A DNA stretch of 64,000 nt, taken from NCBI RefSeq assembly GCF_009695875.1, contig NZ_VUNC01000005.1, positions 161,475 to 225,474 on the forward strand, in the 5' to 3' direction. Below are positions 53,174 to 60,117 of the stretch, piece by piece. The position numbers and the translations under genes were made by a program. How positions within the stretch are numbered: position 1 is the first letter of the stretch; each line of letters opens with the position of its first letter. Below the pieces are notes generated by a model. The model searched no databases. It had not been told where the DNA came from and was given only the letters and a program-made list of their open reading frames with translations. This DNA is from Olsenella porci. Its GTDB lineage: Bacteria > Actinomycetota > Coriobacteriia > Coriobacteriales > Atopobiaceae.

Positions 53174-54182
53174 AGTAGCCGTAACCTCCCCTCTCTTGGT
53201 CGCGGACCACGTGACCCGCTTCGAGCGCGATGACGCGCTTGCGCATAGAGTCGACCATCTCGCGGTCGTGGGTCGCCATGACCACGGTGGTTCCGGTGCG
53301 GTTGATCCGGTCCAGAAGCTTCATGATGCCCAGCGAGATTGCGGGGTCGAGGTTTCCGGTCGGCTCGTCGCACACCAGAAGGGGCGGACGGTTGACCATG
53401 GCCCTCGCGACCGAGACGCGCTGCTGCTCTCCACCAGAAAGCTGATCGGGGTAGTTGTCCATCTTCTCGGCAAGGCCGACGAGCCTGAGCACCTCGGGAA
53501 CCTGCGCCTTGATGACCGCGCGAGACTTGCCGATGCACTCGAGAGCAAACGAGACGTTCTCGTAGACCGTCTTGTCGGGAAGGAGCTTGAAGTCCTGGTA
53601 CACAGTGCCGATCTGGCGACGGAGGTACGGAACCCTGCTGTTGCGGAGCTTGGTGAGGTCCCTCCCCGCCACGATGACCTGCCCCTTGGTGGCGCGAAGC
53701 TCGCGCGTGAGGAGCTTGAGGAACGTCGACTTACCCGAGCCGGAGTGTCCGACGACAAACACGAACTCGCCAGGGTAGATGTCCAGGCTCACGTCTTCCA
53801 GCGCTGGCTTGTTGGGCTGGGCCGGGTAGATGAGTGTTGCGTTTTTGAGCGTGATGGTGGGGGTGCCCGTACGAGAGACCGCAGGTGCGCCCGCATCGTT
53901 CAGGGGTGCGAAGACGCTCGTGTACCCAGGCTGGGACGTTATCTCGTCCTCCGCCCGGTTCGCGACCGTCATCGAGCCTGCCGGCTGCTCCTGCTGGGGG
54001 GCCTCCGGCTCTGCTTGCGCATTGGGGGCGGGTGAGGCTGCGACGTGCTGGGCCGAGTGGCGCGGCACGAAGTTGGCCTGCTCCTGGTCCGTCACCTCGC
54101 TGCCCTGCGCCTCCTGGCTGTCGAGGGGCTGCTGCGCGCCCTCGTCCCCCTGTCGCTCGCTGCTGCGAAAGTGGTTGGCCAC
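53160..54182 (-). CDS. ftsE: Cell division ATP-binding protein FtsE with N-terminal extension
   Basis: A 340-residue protein, of which residues 109-340 are a normal FtsE ATPase: Walker A GHSGSGKST (145-153), the Q-loop in VYQDFKLLPDKTVYENV, signature LSGGEQQRVSVARAM, Walker B LLVCDEPTGNLDP, and ATHDREMV. The first 108 residues are rich in Gln, Glu, Ala and Ser, with no predicted fold. FtsE is normally about 229 residues. The start is GTG 54182, behind AAAGGAG; an upstream ATG lacks that spacing. The extension may tether partners. It forms the ftsEX operon. Confidence 0.93.
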   Translation of the reverse strand: MANHFRSSERQGDEGAQQPLDSQEAQGSEVTDQEQANFVPRHSAQHVAASPAPNAQAEPEAPQQEQPAGSMTVANRAEDEITSQPGYTSVFAPLNDAGAPAVSRTGTPTITLKNATLIYPAQPNKPALEDVSLDIYPGEFVFVVGHSGSGKSTFLKLLTRELRATKGQVIVAGRDLTKLRNSRVPYLRRQIGTVYQDFKLLPDKTVYENVSFALECIGKSRAVIKAQVPEVLRLVGLAEKMDNYPDQLSGGEQQRVSVARAMVNRPPLLVCDEPTGNLDPAISLGIMKLLDRINRTGTTVVMATHDREMVDSMRKRVIALEAGHVVRDQERGGYGYYGAL

Positions 54183-54286
54183 TAGAGCTCCTTTTTCTAC
54201 ATAGCGATACATGACAGATTCGTTGGCATTCTAGCAAAGACCGAGGATAGCGCCCCTAGGCCCCCATCTGGGCACAGATAAACCAG

Positions 54287-54321
54287 AGGCTCCCCACGGA
54301 CCCTCTATCCGTAGGGAGCCT
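54287..54321. terminator. Terminator between fsa and ftsE
   Basis: AGGCTCCCCACGG (54287-54299) pairs with CCGTAGGGAGCCT (54309-54321) with one mismatch. It ends the minus-strand fsa transcript before ftsEX. Confidence 0.75.
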
Positions 54322-54364
54322 GCCTGCAAGATGCCTGAATCGCGGAGCGAATCCGCTGCAACGT

Positions 54365-55048
54365 CTACGCCCCGGCGGAGACCTTCTCCCAGTCGGCGTC
54401 GAACTTCGCCCTGCCCTCGGCGGTGAGCGGGTGCCTCACGCACTTCCTGAGCGCCGCGAAGGGCACGGTGGCGATGTCGGCGCCCATGAGGGCGGCCTGG
54501 GTCACGTGGTTGGGGGTGCGCACGGAGGCGGTGATGATCTCGGGGCCGCCCTCCCCGTCCCAGTAGCCGTAGGAGTAGTTCTTGACCGCGCGGACCACGG
54601 TCTCGAGCTGGGCGAGGCCGTCGTCGCCGATGTCGTCGAAGCGGCCGACGAAGGGGCTCACGTAGCGCGCGCCGGCGCGGGCGGCCAGCAGCGCCTGCGG
54701 GGCGGAGAACACCAGCGTCATGTTGACGCGGATGCCCTCGGAGGCGAGCTGGTGGGTCGCCGGCAGGCTCTCCTCGCAGATGGGCAGCTTCACGACGACG
54801 TTGGGGGCCAGCGCCGCGAGCCTCCTGGCGTCCTCCACCATGCCCTCGGTGGTCTTGGCCTGCGACTCGGCGGAGACGGGCAGGCCCTCGCAGACGCGGC
54901 AGATCTCGGCCATGTGGGCCTCGAAGTCGGCGAGCTTGCCGCCCGTCCTGGCGTACAGCGACGGGTTGGTGGTCACGCCCGAGAGCACGCCCCAGCTCAT
55001 GGCCTCCCTGATCTCGTCGAGGTCGGCGGTGTCGATGAAGAACTTCAT
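54365..55048 (-). CDS. fsa: Fructose-6-phosphate aldolase/transaldolase-like protein (TalC/MipB family)
   Basis: A 227-residue TIM barrel. FIDTADLDEIREA, GVTTNPSL and NVVVKLPICEESL give the family; the Schiff-base Lys is that of KLP (about residue 86). FVGRFDDIG and ITASVRTPNHVTQAALMGADI also match. Members either split fructose-6-phosphate or act as transaldolase in the pentose phosphate pathway; sequence alone does not decide. It is close to the Bacillus TalC type. ATG 55048 follows GAGGGGGACAC. Confidence 0.92.
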   Translation of the reverse strand: MKFFIDTADLDEIREAMSWGVLSGVTTNPSLYARTGGKLADFEAHMAEICRVCEGLPVSAESQAKTTEGMVEDARRLAALAPNVVVKLPICEESLPATHQLASEGIRVNMTLVFSAPQALLAARAGARYVSPFVGRFDDIGDDGLAQLETVVRAVKNYSYGYWDGEGGPEIITASVRTPNHVTQAALMGADIATVPFAALRKCVRHPLTAEGRAKFDADWEKVSAGA

Positions 55049-55262
55049 GTGTCCCCCTCTTCCTTGTTGCGCGTTTCGCCGCCGGTGGCGGCAGGGGCAG
55101 ACTGCCTAACGTGCCCCGTGGCTGCAGATGCTAACGCAGGAGCGCGTTAACCGCGGCCGGTTTTCCGCGCGTGACTCCATGCGTTCGCCAGATGGGGCAC
55201 CCCCACAACGGCTCCACATCCCAGGGGAAACCGCGTGCGGGATCGTCGCTCGTGCCTCTCCC

Positions 55263-56144
55263 CTAGGATCCCGAGCCTATCTGCGTAAAGCCCTCTCCAA
55301 ATGCCTCGTGAACCTCGGTGACGATGACGACGGCATCCGGGTCGATCCCGGCGACGATCTCCTTGAGGCGATGGGTCTCCGTCCTGCCTAGCACGCACAT
55401 CAGGACGGGCCTGCTGCTACCGCTCCAGAGGCCGCGCGCCTGCAGCTCGGTGCAGCCCCTGCCAAGGGTGTACAGGATCTGGTTGCCTATCCTGTCATGT
55501 TCCGACGAGATCACGAACGCCACGCGAGCGGTCAGGGGACCATCGACGATGGCGTCTATCACCCTGCCGCTGATGTACATCGCGACGCCAGCGTAGAGGG
55601 CATTGGTCAGGGAGAACACCGGAATCGACGCCGCGACAATCGCACCGTCGACGATGATGGCGAGGGTCCCGAGCGGCATCCCCGTCCGCCTGGCGATGAG
55701 CTGGCAGACGATGTCGGTCCCACCCGTGTTCCCGCCCGACAGGAAGACTATGCCGATGCCCGCGCCAGCAATCACGCCGCCCCAGATTGCTGAGAGCAGC
55801 AGGTCATTGTGGACGGGAACGGGCAGCACCGGCGCAAGGAGGTCGGTGAAGAGGCCCGAAACAATCATTCCGAATATGCTCTGCGTGACGTAGCCACCAT
55901 CATGAGTCGTCGCATAGACGTACCCCAGGAGAACCGCGTTCATTGCGATGGTCTGGATGCCAACGGGCAGGGTTATCCCTGCATTGGCAGCGAGTGCAGA
56001 CGTGATCGTTGCCACGCCCGTGAGCCCACCAGCCGCAAGGCCGTTTGGAATCTCGAAGCAGTCAATGCCGACGGCGTAGACAAAGGAGCCAAAGACGATC
56101 AGGGCGGCGTCGCGGACCGCCGTCCGGATTCCGCCTCGCGGCAT
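55263..56144 (-). CDS. YitT/DUF2179 family membrane protein
   Basis: A 293-residue protein: about five or six transmembrane helices, then a cytoplasmic DUF2179 domain. Landmarks are IVFGSFVYAVGIDCFEIPNGLAAGGLTG, FLSGGNTGGTDIVCQLI and VMCVLGRTETHRLKEIVAGIDPDAVVIV. Function is unknown. ATG 56144 overlaps the prfB stop as TGATG, so translation is probably coupled; a GTG one codon earlier is the alternative. Confidence 0.9.
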   Translation of the reverse strand: MPRGGIRTAVRDAALIVFGSFVYAVGIDCFEIPNGLAAGGLTGVATITSALAANAGITLPVGIQTIAMNAVLLGYVYATTHDGGYVTQSIFGMIVSGLFTDLLAPVLPVPVHNDLLLSAIWGGVIAGAGIGIVFLSGGNTGGTDIVCQLIARRTGMPLGTLAIIVDGAIVAASIPVFSLTNALYAGVAMYISGRVIDAIVDGPLTARVAFVISSEHDRIGNQILYTLGRGCTELQARGLWSGSSRPVLMCVLGRTETHRLKEIVAGIDPDAVVIVTEVHEAFGEGFTQIGSGS

Positions 56145-57250
56145 CACTTGCCCTCACCGCCCCCGACCGCCCAGCGATGGTAGGCGATGATGAACTTGTC
56201 AAGATTCCCGTCCGAAAGCACCGAGTCGACATTGCTCGTCTCGACACCCGTCCTGAGGTCCTTCACGAGCTGGTACGGGTACAGCACGTAGCTCCTGATC
56301 TGGTTGCCAAACGAAATCTCGTGCTTGGGACCCCTCAACTCGTCGATCTCCGCGTCGCGACGCGCCTTCTCAAGCTCGTACAGACGGCTCTTCAGGATCT
56401 GCATCGCTGCCGCTTTGTTCTGCAGCTGGCTGCGCTCGTTCTGGCAGGTGACCACGATTCCGGTAGGGATGTGCGTGATGCGCACCGCCGAGTCGGTTGT
56501 GTTGACACCCTGGCCACCGGGGCCAGACGCGTGGTACACGTCAATCCTGAGGTCACCCGGGTCTATCTTCACCTCGATGTCATCAGGAAGCACCGGGAGG
56601 ACCTCGACGCCGGCGAAGGTCGTCTGGCGACGCTTCTTCGCATCGGTGGGAGAAATCCTCACGAGCCGGTGAACCCCCTGCTCCGCCCTGAGCATCCCGT
56701 ATGCGTTCTTGCCCGAGACCGTGAAGGTGGCTCTGTCGATGCCAATGCCCTCCGCAGCGGGGGCGTCGTTCACAACGACCTTCCAGTCCCTTCTCACGCA
56801 GTAGGCGAGGTACATGTGGAAGAGCATGTCCGTCCAGTCCTGGGCCTCTAGCCCGCCCTGACCGGGGGTAATGGTCACGATTGCATCGCCGTGATCAAGG
56901 TCGTCCACGAACCAGCTCGAGAGCTCCAGCTCTCCAAGATACCCCTCGAGCTCGGAGCGCATGCCCTCCGCCTCGGAGAGCATGTCCTGGTCCTGCGTCT
57001 CCTCCCCCAGCTCGAACGCCGTCTCGAGGTCCTCGAGCTTTGAGCGTGCCTCATCCACCGCACGAACATCGTCCTTCGCGGCGTTAAGCCTCGCCATAAC
57101 GGCAGTTGCCGCCGCGGTGTCGTCCCAGAACCCCGCACTCGCACTCTGTGCCTCGAGCTCCGAGACCAGGCCGCGCTTCTCACCTACGTGCAGGTAGCCC
57201 TCGACCTGGTCGAGGCGTTCGCCCAACGCTTCAATGTCAGTCTTCTCCAC
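56144..57250 (-). CDS. prfB: Peptide chain release factor 2
   Basis: A 368-residue release factor. The catalytic GGQ is in SGPGGQGVNTTDSAV. The codon-recognition tripeptide reads SPT (in VRISPTDAKKRRQTTF), where RF2 usually has SPF. The RF2 identity is clear from the surrounding VRxSPxD...RRxTxFAGVEV. No internal UGA frameshift site is present near codon 25, unlike in E. coli. The start is GTG 57250 after AGGCGG, nine bases past the secA stop. A co-transcribed secA-prfB arrangement is common in Actinobacteria. Confidence 0.95.
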   Translation of the reverse strand: MEKTDIEALGERLDQVEGYLHVGEKRGLVSELEAQSASAGFWDDTAAATAVMARLNAAKDDVRAVDEARSKLEDLETAFELGEETQDQDMLSEAEGMRSELEGYLGELELSSWFVDDLDHGDAIVTITPGQGGLEAQDWTDMLFHMYLAYCVRRDWKVVVNDAPAAEGIGIDRATFTVSGKNAYGMLRAEQGVHRLVRISPTDAKKRRQTTFAGVEVLPVLPDDIEVKIDPGDLRIDVYHASGPGGQGVNTTDSAVRITHIPTGIVVTCQNERSQLQNKAAAMQILKSRLYELEKARRDAEIDELRGPKHEISFGNQIRSYVLYPYQLVKDLRTGVETSNVDSVLSDGNLDKFIIAYHRWAVGGGEGK

Positions 57251-57259
57251 GGGCGCCGC

Positions 57260-59995
57260 CTAGCGATTCCTGCCGTGGCAGTTCTTGAACTTCTTTCCGC
57301 TACCACAGGGGCAGGGGTCGTTGCGGCCAACCCCAACATACGGATCCGGGTCCTCGGACTTGCGATACGTCATTGGCTTGGACGGCGCGGGGGTGCCACC
57401 CCCCTGTCCCGCCGCCTTCAGGTGAGAGGGGGCGCGCCTGTTTCCATGGTCGCCGTCAACCTCTTCGGGACCGGAGTAGTGAGCGCCCCTCAACCCGTCA
57501 TCCTCGGGCTGCTGGGGAGCAACGGCGAGCTCGATGCGTAGAATCGTACGTAGGAAGTCCTCGTACATCGTGTTGACGAGCTCGGTGAATGCAGCAAATG
57601 CCTCCGTCTTGTACTCCACGAGCGGGTCGCGCTGACCGAAGCCACGCAGTCCAATGCCAGTCTTGAGGTAGTCCATCTCCTGAAGGTAAGACATCCAGCG
57701 GGTATCAATGACGCGCAGCATTACCTGTGCCGAGAGCTGCTGCATAATCTCGTCCGAGAGCCTCTCGGACTTCTCGTGGTAGCAGGAAACGACGTACTCG
57801 TCGATCGCATCGACGATGTCGCCCTGCTCCATGTCTTCGTTGGCCGCTGGCCCATCGGTGCGCCCAGTGAGCTCCTGCAGCCACTTCGAGAGACCCTTGA
57901 AGTCCCACGTCTCTGGGTCGCCGTCCTCGGGACAGAACTCCGCAACCCTGCGTTGCACGGTATCGAGCGTGACCTCCTCGACGTGCGCGACGAGGTCCTT
58001 GCCATCCAGAATCTTGTTGCGCTCCTCGTAGATGACCTGGCGCTGCTTGTTCATGACGTCATCGTAGTCGAGGACGTTTTTGCGCATCGAGAAGTTGATC
58101 TGCTCGACCTTGCGCTGCGCGCTCTCCACCGCCTTGGTGACGATCTTGGCTTGGATGGGCATGTCGTCGGGCATGTCGTACTTGTCCATCATGCTCGCGA
58201 TGCGGTCCATGCGCTCGCCGCCAAAGAGGCGCATCAGGTTGTCCTCCAGCGAGAGGTAGAACTGCGTCTCGCCCGGATCCCCCTGACGGCCGGAACGGCC
58301 CCTCAGCTGATTGTCGATTCGACGGCTCTCGTGGCGCTCGGTGCCGATGACGCAGAGACCACCCGCGGCAAGCACGTGCTCCTTCTCGCGCTCGCAGGTC
58401 TCCTTTGCCTCGTCCAGCGCCGCCTCCCTCTGCTCGGGGGTTGCCTCCTCTGGGTCGACCCCATCGCGGGCGAGAAGGTCGGACGCCAGGAACTGTGGGT
58501 TGCCACCCAGCAGGATGTCCGTACCACGACCGGCCATGTTGGTCGCGATCGTGACGGCCCCCTCGCGACCCGCCTGCGCAACAATCTGTGCCTCACGCTC
58601 GTGGAACTTGGCGTTGAGGACCTGGTGCTTGATGCCCCTCTTGTCGAGGATGCGAGAGAGCTTCTCGGAATTCTCGATGGAGACGGTACCCACCAGCACC
58701 GGCTGCCCCTTCTCATGGCGCGCCACGACGTCATCCGCAACGGCGTTGAACTTTGCGTCCACGGTCTTGTACACGAGGTCGTCGTGGTCGACGCGAATGA
58801 CCGGCTTGTTGGGCGGAATTGCCTGGACAGGCAGGTTGTAAATCTCTCTGAACTCCGCGTCCTCGGTCATGGCGGTGCCCGTCATGCCGCTGAGCTTGTC
58901 GTAGAGGCGGAAGTAGTTCTGAAGCGTGATGGTCGCAAGGGTCTGGTTCTCCTCGCGAATGAGCACGCCCTCCTTCGCCTCGATTGCCTGGTGCAGGCCC
59001 TCGGAGTAGCGCCTGCCCTCCATGATTCGACCCGTGAACTCGTCGACGATCTTAACCTCGCCATCCGCAACGACGTACTGCTGGTCGCGGTGGAACATGT
59101 ACTGGGCCTTGAGCGCCTGCTGCAGGTGGTTGACCAGCTGCCCGCTCATATCGGCGTAAATGTCATCGATGCCCAGGGCCCGCTCAATCTTCTTGAGGCC
59201 GGTATCTGTCGCGGCGATGGTGTGCTTAGCCTCGTCCATCTCAAAGTCGACGTCGGGCTTGAGGCCGCGGACGGCGCGGGCGAAGTCCTTGTACGTACTC
59301 GCCGACTTTGTGCCGGCACCAGAGATGATGAGCGGGGTTCGTGCCTCGTCGATGAGGATTGAGTCCACCTCGTCGACGATGGCGAAGTTGTGCCCACGCT
59401 GCACGCGCATATCCGCCCTCGTGACCATGTTGTCGCGAAGGTAGTCAAAGCCAAACTCGGAGTTGGTGCCATAGGTCACGTCCGCCGAGTAGGCCGGCTT
59501 CTTGTCGGGGAGCCGCATCCCGTTCTGCAGCAGGCCCACGTCCATGCCCATGAAGCGATAGACCTGCCCCATCCACTGGCTGTCGCGTTTCGCGAGGTAG
59601 TCGTTTACCGTGACGATGTGGACGCCCTTGCCGGAGATTGCGTTGAGGTAGCCGGCGAGGGTCGAGACGAGCGTCTTGCCCTCGCCGGTCTTCATCTCCG
59701 CAATCATGCCGCGATGGAGCGCGATGCCACCTATCACCTGCACGTCGAAGTGACGCATGCCAAGGGTCCTGCTCGAGGCCTCCCTCATAGCAGCAAACGC
59801 CTCGGGCAGTATGTCATCGAGGGGCTCTCCGTTGTCGTAGCGCTCCCTAAAGCGTGCGGTCTGCGACCTCAGCTCCTCGTCGTCCATGGCGTGGAAGGTC
59901 TGCTCTTGATCGTTCACCTGGTCGGCAATCTTCCGAAACTCCTTGAGCTGCTTGTCTGCGCCCTTCGACATGAGGCGAGAAAATAGGTTAGGCAT
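57260..59995 (-). CDS. secA: Preprotein translocase ATPase SecA
   Basis: A 911-residue motor that drives proteins through SecYEG. Walker A is MKTGEGKTLVSTLAG, Walker B is VDEVDSILIDEARTPLII, and helicase motifs ATNMAGRGTDI and GTERHESRRIDNQLRGRSGRQGD are complete. The C-terminal zinc motif CPCGSGKKFKNCHG is present. ATG 59995 is six bases after AAAGG; the preceding ATG at 60001 touches the ribosome binding site. It is followed by prfB. Confidence 0.97.
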   Translation of the reverse strand: MPNLFSRLMSKGADKQLKEFRKIADQVNDQEQTFHAMDDEELRSQTARFRERYDNGEPLDDILPEAFAAMREASSRTLGMRHFDVQVIGGIALHRGMIAEMKTGEGKTLVSTLAGYLNAISGKGVHIVTVNDYLAKRDSQWMGQVYRFMGMDVGLLQNGMRLPDKKPAYSADVTYGTNSEFGFDYLRDNMVTRADMRVQRGHNFAIVDEVDSILIDEARTPLIISGAGTKSASTYKDFARAVRGLKPDVDFEMDEAKHTIAATDTGLKKIERALGIDDIYADMSGQLVNHLQQALKAQYMFHRDQQYVVADGEVKIVDEFTGRIMEGRRYSEGLHQAIEAKEGVLIREENQTLATITLQNYFRLYDKLSGMTGTAMTEDAEFREIYNLPVQAIPPNKPVIRVDHDDLVYKTVDAKFNAVADDVVARHEKGQPVLVGTVSIENSEKLSRILDKRGIKHQVLNAKFHEREAQIVAQAGREGAVTIATNMAGRGTDILLGGNPQFLASDLLARDGVDPEEATPEQREAALDEAKETCEREKEHVLAAGGLCVIGTERHESRRIDNQLRGRSGRQGDPGETQFYLSLEDNLMRLFGGERMDRIASMMDKYDMPDDMPIQAKIVTKAVESAQRKVEQINFSMRKNVLDYDDVMNKQRQVIYEERNKILDGKDLVAHVEEVTLDTVQRRVAEFCPEDGDPETWDFKGLSKWLQELTGRTDGPAANEDMEQGDIVDAIDEYVVSCYHEKSERLSDEIMQQLSAQVMLRVIDTRWMSYLQEMDYLKTGIGLRGFGQRDPLVEYKTEAFAAFTELVNTMYEDFLRTILRIELAVAPQQPEDDGLRGAHYSGPEEVDGDHGNRRAPSHLKAAGQGGGTPAPSKPMTYRKSEDPDPYVGVGRNDPCPCGSGKKFKNCHGRNR

Positions 59996-60001
59996 ATGCA
60001 T

Positions 60002-60117
60002 CCTTTGTCATGACAGAGGGTTCTTATCCATAGTTCTCAACGCGTACCAATGTACCCGTTGGGCCACGCTGACCGTCAGCTGAGAATCTCTGTCATTAAA
60101 ATGGCATTGACGTTGTG
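60002..60117. promoter_or_regulatory. secA control region
   Basis: A 116-base gap between the SARP-type regulator and secA. It contains a 13-base palindrome (60068-60080) and a TACATT -10-like box on the minus strand near 60046-60051, but no good -35. Confidence 0.35.
60068..60080. promoter_or_regulatory. 13-base palindrome GCTGACCGTCAGC
   Basis: Two perfect six-base arms around a central base, upstream of secA and just past the regulator gene. It may be an operator or a small hairpin. Confidence 0.35.

Noticed and set aside
55049..55262. Small gene between the YitT gene and fsa
   Set aside because: No ribosome binding site or motif; only short TAACGC/GCGTTA inverted bases near 55131-55148.
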